A stretch of DNA of 64,000 nt, taken from contig JAJHZJ010000577.1 in NCBI GenBank assembly GCA_023548195.1, forward strand, positions 1,356,574-1,420,573. Direction: 5' to 3'. The notes below the pieces were generated by a model. It was given only the letters and a program-made list of their open reading frames with translations, was not told the DNA's origin and did not search any database. Shown here piece by piece: positions 12,481-23,904 of this stretch. The position numbers and the translations under genes were made by a program. Source of the DNA: Bettongia penicillata ogilbyi (lineage: Eukaryota > Chordata > Mammalia > Diprotodontia > Potoroidae). How positions within the stretch are numbered: position 1 is the first letter of the stretch; every line of letters starts with the position of its first letter.

Positions 12481-12679
12481 GTTTGGGAAAGAGAAGAAAG
12501 ACATAAGCCAAAAGCTTCCTATTTTAAATAATTAGTGTTGCTACCTAGGTGCTGGTGAGGTGATGTGTAATCAGTCCAGCATGTGGGTGTGCAAGTGAAG
12601 TATGTCCAACATCTTTCTACCTACCTCTCCTCAACCACCAAGTTCTTTTCTTGTGTACAGGCTCAACCTCAGGCTTCCA

Positions 12680-12766
12680 TCTCTCTCTCTGTCTCTGTCT
12701 TTGTCTCTGTGTGTGTGTGTGTGTGTCTCGCTGTCTATCTGTCTTTCTCTCTTCCTTCCTTCCCAA
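12680..12766. repeat. (TCTCTG)n/(TG)n simple repeat
   Basis: Pyrimidine-rich tctctg units around a pure (tg) run at about 12709-12727. Reading frames over it on both strands are low-complexity artefacts. Confidence 0.9.
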
Positions 12767-13630
12767 GTTGAGCAAGAGCTACTTTTTGGTGGCAGGAAAT
12801 TACTGACCAACTTCACCCTAACTTAGTTCATATGTGGTCTCATCCTCTATTGTATGTTTGGAGTAAAGTAAAGAAGAGAACACATTATTGTAGTCATGTG
12901 GGGTTTTATTGCCTATACCAGCCCAAAAATCTCTTCTCTTGTCCCCCAGCTCCTTTTAGGAAATCCAACTTCAGTCAGACTCTGTGTTGCTTTCTTGGAC
13001 TTGTCCAAATGTCTCACTGACACCCTTGGGATACAGATAGGATTGGGTGAGAAGGAAGGAGATTTGACTAAGTCTAAGATCTGAAAAGATCCAATGATTT
13101 GGGGATATCCAATATTTTCTTCTCTCCTCCCTCCTCTGTATCCTGATAACCAAACCCACTCCATTTGGGAAGTTTAGGGTCTGGGAACTGCTATTTCCAT
13201 CCCTGTGAGTGTTCTGGTGGCTTGGCTTGGGTACGAGATGACAAAAGTAATGTAGATAAAACTGCCTGAGAGGAGAGATGCCTGGATCTGACTTCCCAGA
13301 CCGTTATAGAGGGGCAGGGCAAAGGGGTTACTACTCTTCCTGAATTGCTCTATAGATGTTGGATCAAAATTACTTCTTAAGTAGAAAACCATACTCCCTT
13401 CTCTCCCTCCCCCCAAATAGGTGAATGATGCAATTACCTTCTTTCTCACAACCCTCTCAATATAATCATGCAATCCTGTGACCTCTGCCCAACCACAGCT
13501 AGGTCATGTCCTACCACCAGACTCTGACCAAGCTTTCTTCCTTTGAACCCTCAGAACTTTATGTTGTACCTTAAATTTCATGCCCTGTAACAGAGCCCAG
13601 CTCCTGTTCCTCTTGATCCCTAACCCTACC
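12767..13630. other. Unassigned DNA between LINE blocks
   Basis: No named repeat or exon was recognised. Its average base composition and several short overlapping ORFs (under 100 codons) give no protein resemblance. It may be another worn LTR or LINE. Confidence 0.35.
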
Positions 13631-13639
13631 CCAATCGTG

Positions 13640-15690
13640 ACTAGAAGTCAAGCTTCCCGGTCTGTAATTTATGGGCTATATTCTCTTCCTTTTATCTATT
13701 TTTTTGAAAATTAGGACAGCATTTGTCTTTCTTCAATATTGTGGTACCTCTCTGATTCTTCATTACTATTCAAAGATCACTGAGAGTAGCTCAAGAAAGT
13801 CATCTCCCACTTATTTCCGTAACCTAAGCTCATGAAGGGAAGCTCAGTGTTCTCTTAGTCGCTCCGTCCATGTTTGAGGTTATCTAACTCACTACTTGTC
13901 ACATTTGCTTTGTTTTTCTCAGGCCAAAGAACATTCTTTTGGTAGGAAAAAAACACAAGTGGTCAGGGTGATCATTTTACTATGTGCAGTTAACACTGTT
14001 ATTCTGAACCTTCTGCTTGCTTTGCCAGCCTTAATTTCCAATTTCAGCTTTGCATTCTGTCAGCTGTTATTTTTGACAGATTCACACCTGTGCAGTGGTC
14101 CTCTCCCATTTATGATTCTCTCCTTTCTCCAATCATAACTACAAAGAAGGGGGAGGGATGATGGAAAGTCTTATTGCTATCTTTATCTTTCTTCACCAGA
14201 CTCAGCATATCATAAGGTTGTATGCTCTTAAAAGTTTTTTAGGTCCATGCCATGCCTTTGTAGTCACCCTTTGTTACATGCTTTTGCTTCCATATTCTGT
14301 ACATTTAAAAAAAAAACCTGAGTTGTTTGGTAACTTCCTTATGCAGTAACATTGGTCATTTTAGGCAACTCCACCTGTTACACCTTTTCAGATTTCTCTT
14401 CATGTCTTCAGAATTTTATTCTTGAGAATTTCCCATTGTTCCTAGGTTGACTTTCCCTGTAGAGTTTTAGTCAGTGGTAGCCTGCCTTTCCTTTCTCTTA
14501 GTCCTTTGACCTGTTCTCCCCCCTAGAGGAAATGTGAGACTATTCCTGAATTTCCTCTCCTCTATCATAAATTCTGAGATGTGGTGTTCAATTCCCAACA
14601 AAGTTTCTATCATTTCTACCCTCATAAACAGTGTCTCCTTTTGATGAGAATAAGATCCAATGTTTTCTCTATTTTTTGAATGACTAAACATCATCAAACT
14701 AAGTCAAAAAAATTTTAAGTTGCTCTGATTTTAGAAAACAGAGAACTATTTCAGTAGCCTGTATAAATAAAGTTCTCCATTACTACAATAGCATGCCATT
14801 GCCATTCTTGCGATCTGTTCCTAAGCTATTCATCTGTTTCCTTTATTTATGCAGGTGATTTGTAGAATACTCTGAAGGCAATATTCTTCTGTTTCTGAAT
14901 CCATGGCTCTTCAACCAAATGTTCTCCACCATGCTTCCCCCCTTGAATTCTTTGATTTCCTCATGAGTATGTTTTTTTCATATGAGATGCTAGATTCCTC
15001 CTCCCTACCAATACACATTTACATCTCTTGTTTCTTTTCTTTTATTAAGGTTATCTTAGCCATATTTCACTCAGGGCTCATATCACTCCAAGTCTCCATA
15101 ATATCCATGAAGTAAAATATGTCTTTTTGCATTAGGATCTCTAATTTAACCTGTTTCTAAGTCATACTTTGGGAATATATTTATAGACACCTGTCATAAT
15201 GGTTTTTGTAATTGGTCTTTTTGTTGGAATTTGTCACTTGTGAATTTCTGAATGTCTGGGTTACTAGTCTTCCTACAATACATTTATGGTTTATAGTGTC
15301 CTAAGTTAGATATATTTGGACAGTCTTCTCCTTTCTCCTTTCTTTTCAGTGGAAAGAACTTTTGATTAGATGTACAAAACTAGATAAATACCTTCTTAAC
15401 AGTTCTTAGATGTATTTGATCCCTTTCCAGCAGTTTGTCATTCCGATATTCTAAACTCTGGATCCAGAACCCAAATGCCATTGTCAGATTACAATTTCTT
15501 AATCAGCTATGCACTTCCTAAATCTTCAAATCTTCTCTGAATCTCTTGTTTTAATGGGCAACAGTGATGAAAGCATCACCTTAATTCTTAAGATTTTCAC
15601 TTTCAAAAGCCTTAAAATCTTTTGTAATACTGCCTATGTTCTTTCTGGCAGTATCATATGTGCCCATATGAGTCACCAAAGGTAATTAAT
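13640..15690 (-). mobile_element. CR1/L3 LINE, endonuclease to proximal RT portion (antisense)
   Basis: 'cccggtctgtaatttatggg', 'gaaaattaggacagcatttg', 'ttcaaagatcactgagagt' and 'agctcaagaaagtcatc' follow the antisense order of the CR1 ORF2 linker/RT N-terminal region. Further right, 'atttcagtagcctgtataaa' and 'ttctccattactacaatag' fit the endonuclease part. The element is strongly diverged and boundaries are approximate. Together with 10350-11112 it could be one CR1 copy later split by the L2. Confidence 0.5.
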
Positions 15691-15699
15691 AGTCATCTG

Positions 15700-16182
15700 C
15701 TTTCCATAAGGCCCAGCTGAAATCCAACCTCTTCCATATAACCCTTTTCAATATTACTAACTAATGTTGGTTTGCATTGCCCCAATCTCCTAGAGCACTT
15801 CTAGCCTCATCATTAGAACTATTAATTATGTATACCTTTTTTTTAATATGTTGATATCTTTTTTATTAGATTGTAAAATCCTCAAAGATGGGAACTATTT
15901 TATAGATTCCTCTACTCTCCCTCTCAGCTCTTAGCTGCTCTGTTAACACAATTAATTCCATTTATGTGTCCCCACTATGTAAATTAACTTTCACTAATGC
16001 TGAGAATGCATAAATGAGATGACAGAACTCCAACTCTCAAGGTTTTTTCTAGTCTAGTGAGAAAGGATAAGGTATGTAGATAAGTCAGGGATCATATCTT
16101 ACCACAATTTTTTACATATTCAGATGCCTTAACACAGTGCTACTCCCCAAAATATACACTTAATAAATGCTTGACAGATTTA
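15700..16182 (+). mobile_element. L2 3' region (sense), in two pieces
   Basis: 'ggcccagctgaaatccaacctcttccata'-type sequence and 'agattgtaaaatcctcaaag' mark the L2 3'UTR to about 15935. 'acacagtgctactcc' with 'acttaataaatgcttgacag' at 16130-16175 is the L2 terminus. Between them lies about 150 bp that does not fit. Confidence 0.65.
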
Positions 16183-16380
16183 AATGAATTGAACTGAACT
16201 GAATGATGAAAGCATGTTCATAGAACAGTCAAGACAGTGTTATTCTCAGGAGGAAAAGTCATATACATGGCTGGGGAATTGAGGGACGAAGATAAGGCAG
16301 CACCCATGTGAACAGGGCCTTAAAAGAAAAGATTTTAGAAAGCCAAAATACAAGAGAAGTTCATTTCAGTTGTGAGGAAG

Positions 16381-16660
16381 TTTGGTGATACAGTGGATAG
16401 AGCGCTGGGCCTGGAATCAGGAAGACCTCAATTCAAAGGAAGTTAATAATTCAGGGAAAGCTGAGTTCAGATCTGGTCTAGACACTTACTAGAGGTATGA
16501 CTCTGGGCAAGCCACTGAACCTCTGTTTTCTTCAGTTTCTTCAACTAAAAAAAATGGTATACTAATAGCACCTGTCACCCAGGGTTGTTGTAAGGACTAC
16601 GTAATATAATATTTGTAAAGTGTTAGCACAGTGCCTGGCATAGAGTAGGCAATATATAAA
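16381..16660 (+). mobile_element. tRNA-headed marsupial SINE with internal 28-bp extra segment
   Basis: Head 'acagtggatagagcgctgg', 'tggaatcaggaagacctc', core 'tatgactctgggcaagcca', end 'acagtgcctggcatagagta' and 'aatatataaata', running straight into the (ACT)n tract. An extra segment at about 16437-16464 separates two partial copies of the 'gttcaaatct' box. Confidence 0.8.
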
Positions 16661-16837
<177 letters not shown>

Positions 16838-19620
16838 TCTGGTCTGATTGTAAACCTTCACTCTCAAGGAGGACCAAAATGACATCATCACAATAAAGTG
16901 AAGTTTCACTGTGTATGACTGTGGCTGATCAGACCAATACGAGCTCAGAATGCTCATGGGCACAGATAGTCCTTATGAACATTTGGAGCAAATACTCCAA
17001 AATTGGGCATCCTACATTTTCTCTGTGCTGTTTCAACTCTGCTTTGCTCATAGAGCGCAGCACCTTTTCTGATGTGGGCATGCCATGCTGAGCGGTCCTG
17101 TGCCAGTGTCTCTCATGTCACACAATCAAATCCAAAGTTCTTGAGAGAGACCTTGAGAGTGTCCTTGTATCATTTCTTCTGAACACCATGTGATCACCTG
17201 CCCCATGAGAGTTCTCCATAAAATAGTCTTTTTCGCAAGCTTACATTTTACCTTAGAACAATGTGGCCAGCCCATCGGAACTGCACTCTCTGAAGTATAG
17301 TTTGAATGCTTGGCAGTTCAGTTTGAGCAAGGAGCTCAGTGTCTGGTACCTTTTCCTGCCAAGTGACTTCAGAGAATCTTCCTAAGGCAGTTCAAATGGA
17401 AACAATTCAGTTCTCTGGCATGGTTCTAGTAGACTTTCCATGTTTCTCAGGCATACTGTACAATGAGGTCAGCACAACAGCTCTGTAGACCTTCAGTTTG
17501 GTAATCAGTCTAATACCTCTTCTTTCCCATACTTTTCTTCGGAGCCTCCCAAGCACTGAGTTAGCTCTCGCAATGCATGCATCAAACTCATTGACAATGT
17601 GTACATCCCTGGAAAGTACACTACCAACGTAAGTGAACTTATCCACACCATTCAAAACTTCTCCATTTGTTATAACCGATGGTTCTACATATGGATGGTG
17701 TGGTGGTGGCTGATGGAGCACCTGTGTTTTCCTGGTGTTAATTATTAGGCCAAAATTAGCACAGGCAGCAGGGAATTGATCTATACTTTGTTGCATCTCA
17801 GCTTCAGAGGCTACCTGGAGCACACAATCATCTGCAAACAGAATATCACGCACCAACAATCCCTCCACTTTTGTCTTGGCTTGTAGCCTTTTCAAATTGA
17901 AGAATTTACCATCAGTATGGTAGTTGACTTTGAGGCTGTGTTCATTCTCATCGAAAGCATTTGACAACATGGCTGAAAACATCATGCTAAAAAGCATGGG
18001 AGTAAGCCATGGGAAACAAAGATCTATTTCACTCCATTGTGACTGGGAAGGCATGAGAGCATTGCATATGCAGAACCCGGGCAAACATGACATCAAGAAA
18101 TTGAAGCACAATACTGATAAATTTCTCTGGACAACCAAATTTTGACATAATTTTTCATAAGGCTTCGTGCCTAACAGTGTCAAAGGCCTTGCTCTGATAT
18201 ACAACATTGTGTACAGACCTCTGCTCTGCTCCTGGCATTTGGAGTTGTTGAGCAGAAAACACCATATTGACTGTTCCTTGGTCCTTTCTGAAACCACACT
18301 GGCTCTCAAGTATATGCCCATCTGCCAGGTGAAGGATTAGCCTATTAAGGAGACCTCTAGCAAGAATCTTGCCAGCAATGACTAAGAGAGAGACCCCCCT
18401 GTGACTGTCACAGGGCAATCTATTCCCTTTACCTTTATAGAAATGAATGAGGGAGGCATCCTTGAACTCCTGGGGAATAGCCAGATCTCGTGACATAAAC
18501 TGGAAAAGTTCAGTCAGTTTTTGTATGAGCAATGTTCCCCCTACCTTGTTAATCTCATCTGGAATAAAATAAGCACCAGATACTTTGCCACATGAAAGGA
18601 GCCTAATGGCACTTAAAACCTCTTCTTCAGTTGGAAGTTCAGCTAAGGAGGGATTGATTTCAACCTGAGGTAAACGATCAATGGACTCAGCATTGGCTGA
18701 TGATGGTCTGTTGAGAACACTATGGAAGTGTTTTAGCCCATCTCTCTAGGATAATGTCCTTATCACTAATCAGTGTGGCTCCATCAGCACTGAGTAGTTG
18801 TGATGCACCATTGGTTTTTGGTTCATAAATAGCTTTCAGGGAATCTTAAAAGTGCTTTGGATTGTTACTATCAGCATAAAACTGAATTTCATCTGCCTTC
18901 TTACTGAACGGAATCTTGCATCTCTCTAAGCTTTGCTTGTGCTTTATTTTTGATGGAATTAAATGTGCCTTCTTAGAGATGGATGAGCTATCCTGCTGGT
19001 AAATCCTGTGGAATTCTCATTTTTCATTTAGAAATTTCTGAATTTCTCCATCATTTTCATCAAACTCATCTTGGTATTTGTGAGTATTCTGACCCAGATG
19101 ACCAAATGTAGTGCTGTACAGAAAATCTCTGAAAGCTTCCCACTCCTTTTCTGTTCCACTGTTGCCAACTGAGTGTTGGCTCGACTTTTCCTCCAAGTTA
19201 GCAACAAACTGTTCATGATCAAAGAGGAGATCTAATTTGTTGACATTAATTCTTCTGGTAGTCATTCTGCCTTGGGGGCAGCACTTTTGATGAATGTAAA
19301 TATTTAGCCTGGAAAGGATAAGTCTATGATTGGTCCAGCACTCTGTACCACACATTGCCTTCATACTCTCACATCTTGTCTTTCTCTTCTTATAATCCCA
19401 TAGTCTATTAGATGCCAATTTTTGTTGTGAGTGTGCATCTGTGAAGTTTTGTTGTGTTTAGGTAAAGGGAAAACAGTGTTGGTAATGAGAAGTCTTCAGC
19501 AGTAAATGACCAATGCTGTTGCTGATTCCAACTTCATTCCTCCCTAGGGCTCCCTGCAAAGTCTGGTAGTCTAAGCCTGCTCTAGCATTAAAATCACCCA
19601 GAATTATAAACTTGTCCTCT
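16838..19620 (-). mobile_element. RTE-type LINE, 5'-incomplete (antisense)
   Basis: The minus strand carries, in order, a piece of apurinic-type endonuclease, reverse transcriptase, a C-terminal region and a 3' end. The 3' end reads 'gatgtcattttggtcctcct' and then enters the (TAG)n tail. A 3' end of short tandem repeats instead of poly-A is typical of RTE-group LINEs. The left end is sharp at the ACT tract. The 5' side stops within the endonuclease, exactly where the HAL1 tail begins, and the missing part was not found beyond the HAL1. About 2.8 kb of the element is present. Confidence 0.75.
17060..19615 (-). pseudogene. RTE LINE ORF2 remnant: endonuclease and reverse transcriptase, frameshifted
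   Basis: In a live RTE this polyprotein nicks DNA and copies the element's RNA. Here the 5'-most readable block (about 19615-19550) has ILGDFNARAGLDYQTL, the GDFNAR motif of the endonuclease. 19418-19017 continues the endonuclease/linker (MCGTECWTNHRLILSRLN). 18532-18155 holds the RT entry (GRLL-type and ESQCGFRKDQGT motifs, KAFDTVRHEAL). 18321-17407 carries the palm with catalytic box FADD (LFADDCVLQVAS), then FTYVGSVLSRD and RLRRKVWERRGIR. 17400-17060 keeps WQEKVPDTELLAQTELPSIQ and WAGHIV in a shifted frame. At least three frame changes and a lost CETW-type segment show that it is dead. The motif style is close to RTE/RTE-X proteins; BovB seems less likely. Confidence 0.75.
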
Positions 19621-20438
19621 TTTTATTGTATATAATTTATTTATTTTTAGTTTTCAACATTCACATCCGCAAGAATTTGAATTCAAAATTTTCTCCCCAT
19701 CTCTTCCCACCCCCACCCCAGGACAGCATGCACCCCCATCCACCCCTTCCTGCAGTCTGTCTTCCCTTCTATTGCCCACCCTTCTTCCATCCCCTTTCCC
19801 CTCTATTTTCCTGTAGGGCAAAATGGATTTCTACACTCCATTGCCTGTATATCTTAATTTCCATTTTCATGCTAAAACAATTTTTAACATTCCTTATTAA
19901 AGCTTTGAGTTTCATATTCTCTCCCTTCCTCCCTCCCCACCCACCTTCATTGAGAAAACAAGCAATTCAATAAAAGTCATTAACAATGCAAAGCATGTCC
20001 ATAATGGTGATGCTGTAAAAGGCTAACCACATTTCCCTCTGTGCTATCCTGCCTTCCATTTATTCCATTCTCTCGCTTGACTTGTCTACTCACAAGAGTG
20101 TTTCTCTGATTATCAGTTTCTCCAATTTTCTGTCCCTTCTATTATCTTCCCTCTCCTATCTCCTTCCCCCTTATCTTAGTGCAAGGTAAAATAGATTTTC
20201 ATTTCCAATTGAGTGTGCATTATTCCCTCCTTAAGTCAAATTCCATGAAAGTAAAGTTCATTTATTTCCTTTCATCTCCCCCCTCTTCCCCTTCATTGTT
20301 AAAGCTCTTTCTTCTCTCTTTTATGTGAGATGATTTGCTACATTCTACCTCTCCCTTTCTCTTGTTTCTAGTACATTTCACTCAACAGTAAATTTCATTT
20401 TATTTTTTTAGGTATTCTCCCTTCATATTCAGCTCAGC

Positions 20439-20439
20439 C

Positions 20440-20491
<52 letters not shown>

Positions 20492-20700
20492 GTAGGGAGA
20501 TACACACATATACACACATACACATACACCTACATACATATATACCTACACATATATAATATACACATACATACCCACACACCTACATATATACCCACAT
20601 ATATACATGTATGTACACATATATACATACATACACACGTGTGCGTATGTGTGTATATACATATATATAGATGTATATATGCACATATATACATATTCCC
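20439..20700. repeat. (CTAT)n and TACA/TATA-rich microsatellite inside HAL1 3'UTR
   Basis: About 13 uninterrupted (ctat) units at 20439-20490, followed by some 200 bp of acacata/tatatac repeats. The full-length HAL1 has a shorter tg-rich tract at the matching place (31405-31485). Confidence 0.9.
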
Positions 20701-20850
20701 TTTAACTACCCTAATACTGAAAAAGGTCTCATGAGTTACAAATAACAACTTTCCATGTAGGAATGTAATCATTTCAACTTTAATGAGTTTCTTAAGTCTT
20801 CTCTTTTCTGTTTACCTTTTCATGTTTCTCTTGATTCTTGCGTTTGAAAG

Positions 20851-21403
20851 TCAAATTTTCTGTTCATCTCTGGTCTTTTCAACAAGAATTCTTGAAAGTC
20901 CTCTATTTAATTGAAATTCCATTTTTTCCTCCTGAAGTATTATGCTCAGTTTTGCTGGGTAGGTGATTCTTGGTTTTAGTTCTATCTCCTTTGACCTCTG
21001 GAATATCATATTCCAAGCCCTTTGATCCCTTAGTGAAGAAGCTGCTAAGTCCTGTGTTAGCCTGACTGTATATCCACAATACTTGAATTGTTTCTTTCTG
21101 GCTGCTTGTAATATTTTCTCTTTCACCTGGAAATTCTGGAATTTAGCTAAAACATTCCTAGGTGCTCTCCTTTGGGGAACTTTCAGGAGGTCACTGGTGA
21201 ATACTTTCCATTTCTATTTTATCCTCTGGTTCTAGAATATCAGGGCAGTTTTTCTTGACAGCTCCTTGGAAGTTGATGTCTAGGCTCCTTTTTTGTTTAT
21301 GGTTTTCGGATAGACCAATAATTTTTAAATTATCTCTCCTGGATCTATTTTCCGGGTCAGTTGTTTTTCCAATGAGATATTTCACATTGTCTTGTTCTTT
21401 CAT
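20851..21403 (-). pseudogene. HAL1 ORF1 remnant (L1 ORF1p, C-terminal part)
   Basis: L1 ORF1p is a trimeric RNA-binding chaperone that coats the element's RNA. Two frames cover the remnant. 21403-21191 holds the RRM entry (DPENRSRRDNLKIIGLSE, then NCPDILEPEDKIEMESIHQ). 21126-20851 holds the C-terminal domain (MKEKILQAARKKQFKYCGY, DLAASSLRDQRAWN, KPRITYPAKLSIIL). An indel between them shifts the frame and about 20 residues are scrambled. The coiled coil is cut off by the 5' truncation. It is clearly the same family as the ORF at 31655-32710. Confidence 0.85.
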
Positions 21404-21452
21404 CCTTTTGGTTTCATTTTATAATTGCTTGGTGTCTCATAAAGTCATATAT

Positions 21453-21790
21453 GAGACAATAAAGAAAACAAATTGCCAAAGTCCCCTTCTGTCATGTTCT
21501 GATTGCAACACTATTCCCTCATCACAAATATCTAACTTTGTATTGAACTTGAAATATCCTGAGGAAATGATCCTCTTTACATATTCCCAAGTGGAAATAT
21601 CTGGGTCAAGAATGTTACTACTTAGAAATTTCTCAAAATTCTTGGTGCAAACAATTGTGTTGGTTGATCTCTCAATTAGCTATTTTGAAAAATTCATGAA
21701 GATGTACTAACTGGAATAGAATGAGCTTTTCTAATGTCTCACAATATATTTTCAACCAAATAATCGAATCATTAAACAATATCACCTCCC
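21453..21790. other. Unassigned DNA
   Basis: No named repeat was recognised. It is not the missing 5' part of the RTE, because minus-strand translation shows no endonuclease motifs. Confidence 0.4.
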
Positions 21791-21794
21791 TTCC

Positions 21795-22022
21795 CTTCCC
21801 TGAACTTGACCTAAAGGGGCCAAGGTCTCCCAGTGCATCCTGGGTCATCTCCAGTCATCCTGATGAATATCTGGTCACTGGATTCAGATAGCACTGGAGG
21901 AGAAGTGTGGCTGGTGACCATGGACAGCCCTCTCTCATTCAAAACAATCAAGTCCAAGTCATATCATCATTTCTCTGATGTCATGGTCTTCTTTGAAAAT
22001 GAAGGATGAGCACAACAACCTG
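21795..22022 (+). mobile_element. RTE-tailed SINE
   Basis: 'cagtgcatcctgggtcatct', 'tgatgaatatctggtcactg', 'gctggtgaccatggacagcc' and the 3' end 'gatgtcatggtcttctttga'. The last part matches the 3' end of the RTE LINE at 16.84 kb (gatgtcattttggtcctcct), which suggests that the SINE is mobilised by the RTE. It ends in acaacaacc. Confidence 0.75.
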
Positions 22023-22025
22023 TGA

Positions 22026-22900
22026 TCTCACCTAAAGGCAAATAAGCCTAATGACTTTGGCTGAATTTTGAAAAAAAAAATTTAAAACACATTTAAAGAT
22101 TGGCTCTTTTGACTTTAAAAAGCTTCAAATTTGTGTTCCACACACAAACTGTAAGTGTCAAGGTATAATGGCCAAGCCTATTCCAAGACCTACCAAGGTA
22201 TCAGTAATTGGTTTTCAAGTATGAATCATTTTTAGATAAAGGTAAAGTGATGCCAAATGATACAATAAAAATACTTAAAACTTCCATGATTCTATGAAGT
22301 GGTGACTTAAGGCAAAGAAGTGGTTTCTTGGTATCAACTTTATTGCAGTCCTGCTGTTTTGCTCCAAGTTGGTTAGAAGCATATTCAGCCCATTTTTCTT
22401 AGACCATAAATCTGACATTTCAAAAAGGTGAACAAATATCTCTCAGCCTGAATAAACTCAGAGATGTCTGAGAAAACATTTGGGATCATATTTAGAAATG
22501 TCAGATTTCTGGATTAAGCAGTGCATTCCTTTCACTCACCAAACACTACTGGTTAGAGTCCACATACCCACAATCCCTAAACCCTCTTTACTCTTCTCTC
22601 TAAACCCCTCCATTAATTTTAGAAAGAGTGTATAAATGTTTTGTAGTCATATTCTATTCAGGAAGTGAAAGGCATGTGACATGTCAATAAGATGACTGAC
22701 CTGGGTAATGAATGAGGGAAGCTTTTCAATGACTATTGCAATGCTATTTCCTATAGCAAATAATTGACATGTCTTTTCCTATCAAATGCTGCAGAATTCA
22801 TATCATTTCTGCATAAACTGTGTTATTCAACACTTTCATCAGCTAGAAAGCTTTAAAAAACAGAATTTCAGATATGACTCATCAAATTTAGTAGAAATCT
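22026..22900. other. Unique-looking DNA, nothing recognised
   Basis: No repeat, RNA gene or exon was recognised. Confidence 0.4.
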
Positions 22901-22904
22901 TCAT

Positions 22905-23157
22905 AATAATAGCTATCATTTATATAATATTTTAAAGTTTGTAAAGTACTTTACAAATATCTCATTGTATTCCCCTCAACAACCCTAGGAAGTAGGTAGT
23001 ATTATTACATCCATTTTAGAGAGGAGGAAATTGAGGCAGACTATAGCTAAGTAACTTGCCTAGGGTCAAGTAACTAGGAAATGTTTCAGAATGAATTTGA
23101 ACTCAGGTCTTCCTGTCTCCAGGTCTATTCATTGTGCTATCTATCTGCCTACTTACA
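22905..23157 (-). mobile_element. tRNA-headed marsupial SINE (WSINE-like), antisense
   Basis: A complete antisense copy: 'taataatagctatcattta', 'tttgtaaagtactttacaa', 'attttagagaggaggaaatt', 'aacttgcctagggtcaagta', 'tgaactcaggtcttcctgt', 'attgtgctatctatctgcc'. Confidence 0.8.
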
Positions 23158-23159
23158 AA

Positions 23160-23880
23160 GGAAAAACAAATTTAGCGTTCTCTGCACCACAGGTGGATGC
23201 TGCTTAGTTCTTAGGACTCAGATCCCAAAGTAGCCCCACTGGCTTCTCTACTGATCAAGGTAAACAAGAACTTCAGTTATTTAAATCATGGCTAACCAGA
23301 ATGTTCAAATGACCAGAAACTCTTTTTTTTCTTTTTGGATTTGGCAGATGACACTGCTTTTAATGTATCTGAAAAGGGTTTCCTTGTCCTTTGTTCAATG
23401 AGAAATTTAATCTCTGTCCCTTACACTTGGTTATGAGGTGTAAATATATTTTTCAAGGACTAACATTTGAAGAAGATTCAGGCTTCTTTATCCATTACCA
23501 TCTCTTATGGGTCATCAGTCTTGCCTTCTCTACAGTCCCTTTCCCTCAACCTTACAATGCTCATCTCTCATCCAGGAAAAAAAAATTCTTTCCTCCTTAC
23601 TCTACTACCCCTGAACCATGATCCTATCTCAGTCATTCTCTGCACTACCAGATTTTTAAAATGTGATCTGTTTTCCTTTCCTCCATAGCCTCTCCACCCA
23701 CTCTTCTACTTTTTCCAAACTTGTTTTACTCCTTACCACTTGTTAGAAATAGCTTTTTGCAATTACATTAAAAATCATTAAAAAAAAACAACTAAATCCA
23801 GTGGCTTTGTTGTTTTTTTTTTTCTTATTCCCATGATTTTTGACCTTTTGGAAACATTGACAGCATTGATTACCACCCTT
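23160..23880. other. Unassigned, pyrimidine-leaning DNA
   Basis: No gene was recognised. Part of 23.5-23.75 kb (ctctcatccagg, ccctgaaccatgatcc) may be a worn L2-like LINE, too diverged to call. Confidence 0.35.
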
Positions 23881-23904
23881 CATCATCATCATCATCATCA
23901 TCAT
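23881..23904. repeat. (CAT)8 microsatellite
   Basis: Eight perfect cat units form the 3' tail of the antisense SINE that follows. Confidence 0.9.

Larger units (their letters stand above)
19621..21452 (-). mobile_element. HAL1 (ORF2-less L1), 5'-truncated copy
   Basis: The 3' end is at 19621 (minus-strand tail ...gttgaaaactaaaaataaat), and the element runs rightward through a purine-rich 3'UTR to the C-terminal two-fifths of ORF1. It parallels the full-length copy at 30520-33537 all along its length, with no ORF2 between ORF1 and the 3'UTR. The homology ends inside ORF1 at about 21452. No clear TSD was found. Confidence 0.85.

Noticed and set aside
12583..12826. Ser/Leu- and Cys/Val-rich ORFs near 12.7 kb on both strands
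   Set aside because: Low-complexity translation of tctctg/tg repeats.
13896..15115. Plus-strand ORFs of 80, 63 and 70 codons
   Set aside because: They lie opposite an antisense CR1-like LINE; no conserved domain.
21430..21455. Short hairpin gtctcata...tatgagac at the HAL1 truncation point
   Set aside because: 8-bp arms with a short AT loop are frequent by chance; no link to a terminator or element end could be shown.
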